Assembly (NCBI GenBank): GCA_001972305.1
Contig: BDDD01000026.1
Span: forward strand, 1-64,000
Source: Cephalotus follicularis
Taxonomy: Eukaryota > Streptophyta > Magnoliopsida > Oxalidales > Cephalotaceae
DNA: 64,000 nucleotides
Reading direction: 5' to 3'
The notes beneath the pieces were generated by a model. That model searched no databases and was not told the DNA's origin. It saw only the letters and a program-made list of their open reading frames with translations. The translations under genes were made by a program, and so were the position numbers. Shown here piece after piece: positions 44,701 through 56,151 of this stretch. How positions within the stretch are numbered: position 1 is the first letter of the stretch; each line of letters starts with the position of its first letter.

Positions 44701-46235
44701 CTACGGGGAACTTGGTGATGATGATCACTACATAGGAAGATTTGATAAGAGATTTCCAACGGATGAACTTGGAAGTGATAAGACAAGAAGAAGGGGCTTC
44801 CCTATTTCAAGTCATAGCACAACCTTCTCTAGTGGAGAGAATAAAGCAAAGTCAGTATGAGGACTTGGAATTTGAGGAAATAGCAGAGGGAGTAAAGAAT
44901 GGAAAAGTATCGCGCTTCAACTTGGGAGCCGACAACGTATTAAGATTTGATACAAGATTATGCGTTCCAGATAAGGCAGAATTGAAAGAGGAACTAATGA
45001 CGGAAGCACATAGTTCAAATTTCTCAGCACACCCTGGAAGTACAAAGATGTATAGAGATTTGCGAGATCTCTATTGGTGGAATAATATGAAAAGAGAAAT
45101 TGCGGACTTTGTGTCAAGATGTCTTGTTTGTCAACAAGTGAAAGCTGAGCATCAGTTGCCGAAAGGAACCTTATAGTCGCTTCCCATACCAGAATGGAAG
45201 TGGGAGAATATTAGTATGGACTTCGTGACAGGACTGCCAAGGACCGCTAAAGGGAATAATGCAATATGGGTGATTGTGGATCGTTTAACAAAATCTACTC
45301 ATTTTCTACCGATCAAAGACAGTCATTCATTGAGTCAACCAGCAAGGATTTATGAATAAGAGATCATCAGACTACATGGTGTACCAGTATCGATCGTTTC
45401 GGATCGAGATCCCCGTTTCACGTCACGCTTTTGGAAGAGTTTACAGAATGCTTTGGGTACAAGGTTGAATTTCAGTACGGCGTAGCATCCGCAAATAGAC
45501 GGGCAATCAGAACGGACTATACAGACATTGGAAGACATGTTACGTGCTTGTGTTATAGATTTCCAAGGGAATTGGGAACAGCATGTCACTCTGGTTGAGT
45601 TTGCTTACAACAACTGTTTCCAAGCAAGCATACAGATGGCACCTTTTGAAGCACTTTATGGATGAAGATGTCGAACGCCTATCTGTTGGGAAGAGGTAGG
45701 AGAACGGAAGTTATTGGGACCAGAAATGGTACAAGTAACTACTGAAAAAGTGAAGCTGATATAGAAACGCCTCTTAACGGCGCCAAGTAGACAGAAGAGC
45801 TATGCGGACAAGAGACGGAGAGAGCTACAGTTTCAAGTGGAAGATCGCGTTTTTCTTAAGGTATCGCCATGGAAAGGAGTGATACAGTTTGGGAAGAAGG
45901 GAAAGCTTAGTCCCCGATACATTGGACCATATGAGATTTTGGAAAGGATATGAGAAGTTGCGTATAGGCTTGCCATGCACCAAGTCTATCTAATGTACAC
46001 AACGTATTCCATGTATCGCTACTATGAAAATATATGGCCAACCCATCTCATGTTCTAAGAGTTGAGCCTATTCAAGTGCATGAAGACTTGTCATACAATG
46101 AACAACCAGTGGAGATCCTGGATTATAAAGAAAAGGTCTTGCGGACCAAGACCATTACATTAGTAAAAGTTTTATGAAAAAACCACAAAGTTGAAGAAGC
46201 CACCTGAGAGTTGGAGGACACCATGAGACAAGAGT
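41793..46235 (+). pseudogene. Gypsy gag-pol polyprotein with 16 stops in one frame
   Basis: A single frame from ATG 41793 (MADARRGIGQRR) holds Retrotrans_gag (GEADQWWCMI, FLQLEQGESETVTQYEANFA), two CCHC knuckles (CYKCGKQGHQAKEC, CYNCGQEGHVSNQC), protease (FDTGATYSFVS), reverse transcriptase ([28 protein letters not shown] in place of YxDD-type core), RNase H (VYSDASQ), integrase zinc finger (CLVCQQVKAEHQ) and core, then a chromodomain-like tail. Stops lie at 41841, 42021, 42501, 42678, 43572, 43944, 44379, 44436, 44610, 44733, 45174, 45357, 45483, 45663, 45762 and 45951. The first frameshift is at about 45978. The last codons (YPHLFKSNV) continue at 49089 after a solo LTR. Confidence 0.93.
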
Positions 46236-49083
46236 TGTAACACCCCCGGACGGCGGGAGTCGTCACAGGTCATAATACAGAACCTATCATAACATATCTG
46301 ATCATATACATAACATATCTAATCAAATCATTACTTTATTAGCCAAAAATGTGGCGGTCTAAACGTAACCGAAACATTTAAAAACTTAACAATTAATCAT
46401 TTCCGGAAAGACTTAAATATATCCAAGTTCCAAATTTAAATCATAAAAATATAAGTATCATAGTTTATGACCACTAGACATAACATAAGGATCACACTCC
46501 TAGGGATCCAAACACATAGGGTGGTCATCTCTCGTTCACACATTCCCCCACTGCTCCGGATAACCTGCCGCATGGAAACAAAAATGCGGCTGAGCAAACC
46601 TCAGTACGGATAAGGGAAATAAAATAGTAAACGATAAGTTTAAAAACAGTAAGATTCATAACAGAAATCTTAAGTAATTAAAACAAACAAATAATCGTAA
46701 AATCACATTTGTACCTTCATATAATCCATATAACTTTCGAAACATGTACGTCATAAAATCATTTACGAATCACAGGTCATACTGAGCCATATACATATCA
46801 CATAACATAAATTTGGCAAGGGAGGCACCAATTCCACATGCCCACTAGAATTGAAGTGTACGGCACTACACAATCAAGTCTCACATATCACATATCTGAT
46901 CACACCTCAGATCACATAACATATACTAGAATCAATTCATACGCCTCTATCGTACATAGCGGATCCATAAATCCACCTCATGGGATTTATTCATAACACT
47001 CAGAGACGCCGTAGACTAATCACACCGTTACGGAAGTGTCACGTCCCCGTGCCAGGCCTATGACGTGCCTATGGTACGCCCCATAGGTGGGTACAATACT
47101 CAGTATTCAGTCATTTCAAAAACATTGATTTATCGAAATCAATTTAAAACCACATAGAATATGTTTTCACATAACATATTTGAAAACCCCTCACAACGGT
47201 ATCATAACGTACATTTCATAACCCAAATCATCAACTCATTTATACTTCGCTATAAAGAGGTGATCATATCGTATCATATCGTATCATTTCATATCATATG
47301 CATAAAGTCGGAATCATTTAAAAATGTCAAACCAACTTCATTTTCAAAACATGTCAAAACATTATCAATTTCATAAACGAAGAAGTATAGCAAAACTGTT
47401 TTCAGTTCGAAATATCAGATAGCCAAGGAAACGATAGAAATCCGTACATTATTAACAAAGTAAAACTATCTTTTATTTACTACAGTAAAACTGATAGGAG
47501 GGTATCAAGAAACGAAGATCCGTACCTTATGCGTTCACAATGCACTTACGGATAGATGTTTTCAAAACAATCTCCACTTGAAGCACAACAATCTAAAAGA
47601 CACCCAAAATCATACGTATAAGAGTCTAAGACACATCAGAAACATTAAAAAGACTCATTACTGTGTTTGGAAAAGGTTCGGATCGATTCGAAGAACAAAC
47701 GGAGCAAAACAGTGGAAAACAGTACATTTCTGGGCAAAACAGTCGACTATTACGGAGCACCAGCCGACTGGGGAAGCTTGGCAGTAGACTAATCACAAGG
47801 TCCAGTCGACTACTCAAACCAGAATGCAGACAGTCGACTGGTTCATAGGTCCAGTCGACTACTCAACCAAAGACAGTCGACTGTGTTCATATGGCAGTCG
47901 ACTGTTCATCCAATCCAGCCGACTGTCCACAGGAATAGCCGACTGTTCTGGACAACATAACAGCAGTAACATGATAATTTCAATACAGAAAATGGTTCAA
48001 ATGATTATATCATTAAACCAGAAGTACATGGACATAAATATACGACCATATATGACATTTAGATGCTAAAAAAACACAGAATTGACAGGAAAACAGTTGG
48101 ACAGTGGCTTAACTTCTAAGGAAGACAAGAAAACATGCATACACATATGTCCAGATTTTGTCCATTATTATTTGCAGACCTTAAAACTAGATTATGACAT
48201 ATTTAAGGTGTATAAAACATGTTGACAGTCTTAACAGCACAATGGCAGAACATATTAACATAGGAATTGAAACCAAAGGACAGTAGGAATATAAAACTGA
48301 CATTATAACATTTGAAACAAAACCATCATTGTAGGGAACGAATTTAACTAACCTGTAATGGTATTGGAAACACAGAAAATAGCAGGAATACCACAAATCC
48401 ACTGGTCAAACAACTGTACAGAAGGAGGACAAGAAAACAAAACAAGGAGTACATACATGCTTATCAAACTAGAAGAATTCAACCCAAAAGAACAACCAAA
48501 GGATTGGTATTACCTCTTCAGACTTAAGGAAACGATTACACAGCATATTACACAGACTCCTCAAAGCAAAATCGGCAGTGGCACATAACAGAAAAAGATG
48601 GAGGTAACATATAAAACGGCAATGTCATTCTTCAAAGGGAAAGGAGAAGACAAAATCTGACCAAGAAGGAAAAAGAGGTGGCAAGAATCGGTTGAATAAG
48701 GAAGAAAGAATTGAAAACATGTGAATTGATGAGGGGAGGGAGTGAATTCGGGGAAAGAAGAAGAAAGAAAGGAAAGAATAGGGAAAAAGGAAAGAAAAAA
48801 ATAAAAGAGAAAGAAAATAAATTAATAAAATTAAAATGAGTTAAAGTATTTTAAAATAAAAGAAAGTAACGGTTTTAATAAAATAAGTTGGATTATAATA
48901 AAATAAATAAAACCCAAACCCAACATAGCATTACATACCCAAAATTCAGACTGGTATCAGTCAGCCCAAATCACATAAGCCCAAAACAAAAAGGGCAACC
49001 GGCTTTAAAATTAACCAAATTAAAAGCCCAAAAACACACATAAAAATCCATAAAACACATTTACGAACAGACAGGGTATTACA
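46236..49083 (-). mobile_element. Solo LTR nested in the end of gag-pol
   Basis: Ends TGTAACACCCCCGG...CAGGGTATTACA, 2848 bp, flanked by AGAGT at 46231-46235 and 49084-49088. The minus-strand reading begins TGTAATACCCTGTCTG, a gypsy-type LTR start. A cluster of CAGTCGACTG-like words lies at 47738-47958. A TATA-like TTTTATATGTTACC reads on the minus strand near 48610. The parent frame is continuous when the LTR and one AGAGT copy are left out. No gene inside. Confidence 0.88.
47738..47958. repeat. CAGTCGACTG-like word cluster, nested solo LTR
   Basis: About nine words: ACAGTCGACTATT, CAGCCGACTGG, CAGTAGACTAA, CCAGTCGACTACTC (twice), ACAGTCGACTGG, ACAGTCGACTGTG, GCAGTCGACTGTT, CAGCCGACTGTCC, TAGCCGACTGTTC. 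Confidence 0.8.
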
Positions 49084-49155
49084 AGAGTACCCTCATCTTT
49101 TTAAGTCTAATGTATAACAAATTTTGAGGACAAAATTTTTGTAAGGAGGGTAGAT
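49084..49155 (+). other. End of pol and polypurine tract of the chromovirus-like element
   Basis: After the second AGAGT the sequence gives the last pol codons and then TTTGAGGACAAAATTTTTG and TAAGGAGGG, the polypurine tract from which plus-strand DNA synthesis starts. The 3' LTR begins at 49156. Confidence 0.85.
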
Positions 49156-51454
49156 TGTAATGACCCGAATTTCCATTTAAGATATTAATTATGAAAAATG
49201 ATTGCTATTATGTAAATTGGCAAATAGTTCAAGGGACCCGTAGTATGACCCTACGCTCGGGGGGTTCGGGGGTTCCGCTCCCCGGTGAGCAGACGGGGGG
49301 TCCCGCTGCCCGGTCAGCGGACAAGGGCTCAAGGGCAACACCCCCGGAAGAAAATTGAAATTGGCTATTTGTTTTGGATGAATGTCATGTTGAAAGCGTC
49401 AATCTAAAGGGTTAAGAGTTGACAAAGATGTCTAAAGCGCCGACGGTTTTATTAAAAGAGTCGACGCTTTCGGCAATGGATGACGCTCTAATTGAAAACG
49501 TCGACGCGTTGAAGTCAAGTGTGTCAGTTGACCTGGACGAAGACTTAAAGCGACGATGCTTTGTAAGAAAGTGTCAGCACTTTAGTCGGGATAGAAGTGG
49601 TGAACTCAGGTCAAGCCCGTGACCGGCGACACTTAGGGAGAAAACGTCGACGCTTAGGGAGAAAACGTCGACACTTTGAGCTACAAACAAAATGCAAAAT
49701 CTGACTTTTGGAATTTTGTGAGTGAAAATATTTAATTTTGGACACGTGGCAGGGCAGGGGAGGATGATATGAGATGTTATCAGATGATCTAAGAAGTGTC
49801 ATCACTTGGATTGGTTGAATTTGAGCACATGGACTGCCAAGAGAGAGAGTTGAGTTGTGTGAGAAGGGGAGAAGACTTGCCTCCCAAGTAACCCTTCTAT
49901 TTAATGGCAAAGAGGGTTGAACTTAGTCATTTTGGCTGAGAAAGAAAGTGCTCCTGCTAAGAGTGAAGTGGAGAATTCGTGGGAGAGCAAAAGAGAAAGA
50001 AATTCTAAAGCAAAGTAAGGAAATTCTATACCCATTTTCTACAAAGTATCCCCTGTTTTGCTTCCAATTTTACAGTAGATTATTTTATTGATATCTTGCT
50101 CAATTCTAGATGAATTTTTGAATGGTTGAATGTTTTGGAAACTTTAGGATGTCCTCTTTAACTGTTATGCTTTGCATGTTTCAAGATTCTATCGATTTCT
50201 TGATGAAAATCAATGTTTTAAATTGCTTTTCGGGTACTGTTTTATTCCTGGATTATGCAGTAACTTCTTTAAATCATATCTTGCTTGATTCTTAATGAAA
50301 AATTAAATGGTTAGATGTTTTCAAAACCTTAACATGTCCTATTTAACTGTTATGGTTTATGTATCTCGAAATTCTATCGAATTCTTGATGAAAATCAATG
50401 TTTCATTTTACTGCTCATGCCCTGTTTTCTTATGGAACCAACCACTTTCAAAAATTCATAACAGATTCAATTCCCAACCAATTGTTATGATCTTCTGCTT
50501 TCTGAATTCCTAAAGATGTCTACTTTAGTGTTTATGTTTTACGTTTTATCTGGAAATGCTTATTTCTATATGAATTATCAGTTTTAGCAAAGCTATGCAA
50601 AACTGTTTTTATGAACTCATTTGAGTCAATTGCTCAAATGAAGAGAAAGGTTTATGAATTGTGAAAGAAATGTTATGAAATGATTTTTATGAATGCTTTG
50701 AGCTGACCACTCAAAGTAAATGATGAATGAAACACCCTTGGATTGCGATCCAAGGGGAATGGAGCGAGATGCTCAATGTTAATGGAGTGAGATGCTCACG
50801 GACATGCATGTGATGTAAGGATAGTAGTCGGGGAGTCCACAATGCCCTGGTGATGCTGTGTAAAGGGTTCATTAAGGTTTTCATGACTTCTATGTTTATG
50901 AAATGTGCTAGTTACGAGTTTTTAATTAGAAAAGTGATATGTTTTACGAAATATTCTAGTTATATGTATTGACTAGAAAAATGTTATGATGAAATGTGTT
51001 TACTATAAAAACACCTTGCTGAGCTATTTTGAGCTCATTCCTTTCAATGTTGTTTTCAAATAAAATGTTTTCAGGAAATGAATGAATGGAGATTACGAGC
51101 TTAGAGGAAGTTATTAAGAAGGAGTTTTTGTGAAAGAAAGGCTATGCGATGATGTTGCATTAATGTTTTGATATGTAATAAGAACAAAGTTTTTCCGCTG
51201 TATTATATGTTTATGTAGAAGGATGATCCTGTGTATATGTAGACCAACGATATGGTTATGACATCTTTACATAAGATGATTATGTGTAAAGTTTGAATTT
51301 AAGATTATGTATTATGTTGCAAGATATGAGTTTATGTTGTAATGTACTTTTAGAGAAGTGTACAAAAGGATGTAACGTTTCACACCCAACGTAACGCGAC
51401 CGATCCTCGAGGTTCGCTTTGAGCTATTAGCGGGCTCGAGTCGGGGGCATTACA
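49156..51454 (+). repeat. 3' LTR of the chromovirus-like element
   Basis: Pairs with 38842-41117. It has one additional copy of a 21-bp unit in the GTCGAC-word cluster (about 49640-49672: CGCTTAGGGAGAAAACGTCG repeated), which explains most of the 23-bp length difference between the two LTRs. Confidence 0.93.
49434..49682. repeat. GCGTCGACGC-like word cluster, 3' LTR of the chromovirus-like element
   Basis: Same order of words as 39120-39352, with one additional GAAAACGTCGACGCTTAGG unit (about 49640-49672). Confidence 0.8.
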
Positions 51455-54400
51455 GTACCTCTTTCTGTAGGGTCAATCCAGTCACATCGAAACAAAACAA
51501 GACGATTATTGTTACCATGGAATTCGAGTCAAATAACATCAACCAAAAAACCGTAGTAGTCACTAGTACAACTTTCATCCCATATGCTTCCCTTGGTCAT
51601 CACCCCACAATTTTGGGTTACTTGGTGATCAGACGCAAACCTAGTCTGAAATTTAAATCCGTTACACACATAGCCAGACCAACTACAAATTGATGTATAT
51701 GGCACAGTCATATCACCGCTAACCTAGGAAAAAGGCGAATTCATGGTTATATTAGGGTCAAAATGCTTGAAACATTTCCAGTTGACAAAAATAATGTCCA
51801 CTCAATGATAGCTAGATACTTACTCGTGATTGAAACCACCCTACAAAGTCTTTCTCTTTCTCTCTTTCAATTGCTTCATTTCTGATGTATGGATTCAAAC
51901 CCCGTAGCCTTTCTTTGTATTCACTACATGGCATTATATAATTAATAGGATAAAAAATAAAAACTTATCATAGTGGGCTAAGATACTTACGTAACGAATT
52001 GTCCAGTTTCTTCGCAATTTAGAAGTATGTACAAGTAAGAAGCTTTGTAGTCCATGTGACTCATATAATCTTTTGACATATCTCCAAGTGGAGTACCTGG
52101 ATGAAAAAATATAGCCAGTCTCCCATGTGACAGAATTTCACCCCCATCATAGTTCTGCACAATTCGATTTAACTTCGATGGGGGTGCCGTGGTCAAAGAA
52201 ATGTGTGGCAAATGTCAAAAGTTCCTCAATGAGGTATGCTTCTGCTATTGATCCTTCGACTCGAGCTTTGTTCGTCACCTTTTTCTTTAGGTAATGCAAT
52301 TCTCTAGGATTGATTAAAAAGAAAGTTCATATATTTAAGCTTGCATTATACTACAAATATATATTAAAGTTAAATTACTGGTTCAAAAATGATAGCGTAA
52401 ATAAATTTGTACCTTTCAATGGGATACATCCATACATGTTGTACGGGTCCACAAAGTATTACTTCATATGGCAAGTGTATGAGAAGATGTTCCATAGAAT
52501 CAAAGAAAGATGGGGGAAATATCTTCTCCAGCTTACAAACAGTTTGGACAATATCATTCTGTAGCGTAGTCATATTTGATTCCCTTATTGTGGTTGAACA
52601 TATACGCCGAAAAAATTGACTGACTTCAGCCACAACTTGAGAAATATGTTGAGGTAAAAACTCATAGAAAGCTGCGGGTAACAACCTTTTCATTAAGACA
52701 TGACAATCATGACTCTTGAAACCCGATATTTTACAGCTAGAAGCATTGACACACTGCGAAATGTTTGAAACTTAGCCATCAGGGAACTTGATGTCTACCA
52801 TCCACTCACATACTTTTTTAATCTCTTGTCCTGTCAAACAATACTTAGCTTTAGGCACTCTCAGCATGTCACCCATGGTAACGGGGTGTAAATCACGTCT
52901 AATGTCCAATTGTACTAGGTCTGCACGAGATTTCAAATTGTCTTTTATTTTTGACGGCACATCCATGATTGTGTTAAACAAATTGTCAAAGACATTTTTC
53001 TCAATGTGCATGACATCCAATTTGTGACGGATAAGCAATGCACTCCAATATGGAAGCTCAAAAAATATACTGAGTTTTGTCCAGTTGTGATGAGTTCCAT
53101 ATCCAGGCAACTTCTGCGAATCTACGCCTTTGCCAAATTGAACTTGATGAAACTGTGACAATTGGGATGCAATTTGATCACCCTGCAACCGTTCCACACC
53201 AACATTTCTTTCACGTCTCCCCTTCGAGAACCCTTTCTTGTCAACCCTGAATGGATGATCTAGAGGCAAGAGCTTACGATGATAGTCAACCATGAATGTT
53301 TTCCACCATTAGTCAAGCAATAACCCTTCGTGCCTTGCATGCAACAAGGGCAAGAAAAACCACCGTGTGTACTCCATCCAGACAACATCCCGTATGCCGG
53401 GAAGTCGTTAATTGTCCACAGTAATGCTTCCTTCATATTAAAGTTTTCCTTACGTGATGCATCATAGGTCTCAACCCCATTTTCCCATAACATCTGTAAC
53501 TCATCAATGAGTGGCCGTAAATACACATCGATATCCTTCCCAGGGCCTCTTGGGCCCTCTATGATCAATGTGAAAAACATGACATGTTTCGTCATACACA
53601 TCCAAGGCGGGATATTGTACGGAAAAAGAAAGACTGGACAACAAGAGTAGGTCTTACTGCTAACCCCAAATGGACTAAACCCATATGTAGCCAAACCCAG
53701 TTTGACATTCCCAACTTGCGCAGCAAATTCTGGAAGGGTACGATCAAAGTGCTTCCAAGCTACACCGTTAGCAGGGTGCACCATCACAGGTTCCTCCTCC
53801 ATCTCATTATGGACTCTACTGGCATGCCAATGCATATATTCAGCAGTTTTGTTTGAGTAAAACAGTCTCTGTAATCTCGGTGTAATAGGAAAGTAACGCA
53901 ACACCTTGTAGGGTACAAGGTTTTTACGTGATGATTTATACCTTGGATGAATACATGTCAGACATTCATGTAACGACCTGTGCTCCCCGTAATATAACAC
54001 ACAATCATTCAAACATGCATCAATGTTTTCATAACCTAATCCCAAGGCCTTCATATGTTGCTTCAAATGGTAATAATTTTTGGGAAGCATCGTACCCTAT
54101 GGTAAGACACTATTCACTATTCGTAAAATCTCTGTTGTTGCTGCCTCTGGAATCATAAATCTAGACTTTAAATTCAATATTCGCATCATGGTGGATAACT
54201 TAGTCGTTTTTTCACTACCACCAATTAATGGCTCATCTGCCTCCCGCAGAAGACTATAAAATTTTTGTGCAACAGGATTAGGATCTTCAGGCCTTGTATC
54301 CTCTTGATTAAGATCATACTGAAAACCTACTGCATCGCTAACAAAATCCCTCCAAGGATTACTCGGACCTGACCTTTCATACATGACGTTTCTATTTACT

Positions 54401-54720
54401 CTATGATTTTGAGACATTTCTCCATGTTGGTCCCACCTTGTATATTCAAGGGTAAACCCTTTACTTAACAGATGGTACTTAACTTCTTCCTTAGTTCGAA
54501 ACTTCAATAGCTTGCATTTGTTGCAAGGGCATTTTATTTTGTCCTCGTAAACAAACTGCTCATTTGCAAAGGCAAACTGTATAAACTCGTTCACACCCTC
54601 TACAAATTCAGGATTCAATATGTGATTCAAAACCCGTCTTCGCATCCAACTCCGATCGACTGACATATTCCCTATGCGTGTCACTGGACATGTGACAAAA
54701 AATAGAGTAGATTCAGACAC

Positions 54721-56110
54721 AAGTAAGCAACTTACATCCGTGACATGTTCTATATATTATTACATCTATTATACCAAATGGAAAATGAAATTTTGTGTTT
54801 TCCTTTTGATTATTGTCTCCTTTTCTTTTTTTTCTTGTTTTGAAATGCCATTAGCAATAGAAGAACCATAGGTACTTTTTCAAACAAAGAATGAGTTATG
54901 TTCAGTTTTTAAAACAAAGGAGGAGTTCTATATCACAAAATGTCATTACATGAGAGTCTTTTTAGGTTTTGAATATATAATGACTATATTGTCCTTTACA
55001 ATATGTTGAATTGATTATTAACATTTTGCAAAATTAAAGGCTTATCATGAAAAATGAAGAATATAATTTGGTTTTTTGAGGAGTTCAAAAAGGACATCAA
55101 ACTCCCCCTATTTGCTTCATATATAGTAATGACAAGATTATGTTATTATTAATATAACATAAATTTAATAAATTTATTTTTTCCTGTTAAACGAATGTTA
55201 TTTTTATGCTTTTTTGGGGGTCAAAATTGAATATAATATATCTTAACAAATAAAGTAGCCTAAACGTACATAAAGCATAGCCAGTTTAATTACAGCAATC
55301 ATTTTGGCCCATACGTGTGCATGTAATATATTATTTTTTACAATAATAAAGCCTAATCTTAGTTTAAGTGCAGCCCATTTAAAACTAGAAAGACATTATA
55401 GATAGGGAGCTACAAGGAAGTTAACAAGGACTAAAAAATAGGAATATATAAAGGTAGCTATATATGGATTTGAGGTTTGGAGTGGATTGGATCTCTTGAA
55501 GCTTGAGTTTATCTTTTGGTGTTTTCGATGGGGAAAGACTCAAAGAGCAGATCTTGCTTGAGTTTCATATATAGAAATAATATATACTATCTACTTATTT
55601 CTAGGCATGCACAATATTTTAAAGATGGAAGATATTGAGATCAACTCATATATAGCACAATATTTTTATTTCAGTACTACTTGTTGAAATAATAATAATA
55701 GAAAATTTTGAAGGAAATATATACTTAAAAAGATTTTATGAAAAGGAGGGGATATAGGAAAGAATAAGAGAGTCCTCTGACTCTGACTGGGGGACATCTT
55801 GGGATGAAGAATTTATCTCAACGTTCTTGCAAAATTGTTCTCTTCCTTTGTGGCTTGCTACATGTTTGCCGGAAAACAAAAGGCATGGAACATGCATATA
55901 AAGATGATGATGAGTCGCGGACGCTAAGTTTAAGGGAGGGGGAGTGAGAGAGAGTGAAGAGAGAAAGACAAAGTAAGGAATTGTGGGGGATTGGGTGGGT
56001 GGGTAATATAGGCAGTGGTGAAGGGGAAATACGTCCCCCAGGAGCAGAGGCTAAGGAGACGCGGAGAAAGCAAACATAGCCTCTGTGTGTGTTTATGATA
56101 GTATACTATC

Positions 56111-56151
<41 letters not shown>

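Larger units (their letters stand above)
38842..51454 (+). mobile_element. Complete chromovirus-like (Tekay/Del type) gypsy element
   Basis: LTRs 38842-41117 (2276 bp) and 49156-51454 (2299 bp) have TGTAA...TTACA termini. Target duplications GTACC lie at 38837-38841 and 51455-51459. The primer-binding site is at 41122 and the polypurine tract just before 49156. The interior holds a small extra ORF, a gag-pol in one frame and, near its end, a nested solo LTR. The two LTRs differ at several positions in their first 65 bases and by a tandem duplication, so insertion was not very recent. Confidence 0.93.
38323..54666 (-). pseudogene. TNP2-like CACTA transposase, split by a gypsy element
   Basis: Minus strand from ATG 54666 (MSVDRSWMRRR). 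Domains in order: transposase-associated zinc region (KCPCNKCKLLKFRTKEEV), Transposase_21 core (54090-52772; LGLATYGFSPFGV, WTINDFPAYGMLSGW, CPCC), DUF4218 (52693-52413; FLPQHISQVVAEV) with further exons 52303-51991, 51923-51824 and 51723-51455, and DUF4216, whose frame stops at the gypsy element and resumes at 38841 (VDEFGIVRVN, FVLASQAVQVFYV), followed by an acidic tail to 38323. TNP2 catalyses excision and insertion of CACTA elements. Inactivating changes: TAG near 54096, a 1-bp frameshift near 53290, TAA near 52775, and the 12.6-kb insertion, across whose GTACC duplication the frame is otherwise preserved. Confidence 0.9.
27770..54720 (-). mobile_element. CACTA (En/Spm) element carrying host gene fragments; 5' end not found
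   Basis: Terminus CACTACTAGAAAAAG at 27770 in the gypsy pol, with candidate 3-bp target duplication AGT (27767-27769). Minus-strand order from the high end: TNP2-like transposase, TNP1-like protein, then UBC, PDK, SABATH, MIP2-like and kinesin-like fragments, then subterminal repeats. All gene pieces run in the same direction. Two later LTR insertions (30620-32924 and 38842-51454) have 5-bp duplications. No matching terminus (TAGTAGTG on the plus strand) and no GCGGTCGG repeats are seen between 54720 and 58688, so the 5' end is deleted, diverged or beyond the window. The end coordinate given is only the limit of recognisable coding sequence. Confidence 0.75.

Noticed and set aside
55900-56150. 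A microRNA precursor in the GA-rich region
   Set aside because: No known mature miRNA word and no convincing long hairpin arm could be matched by eye.
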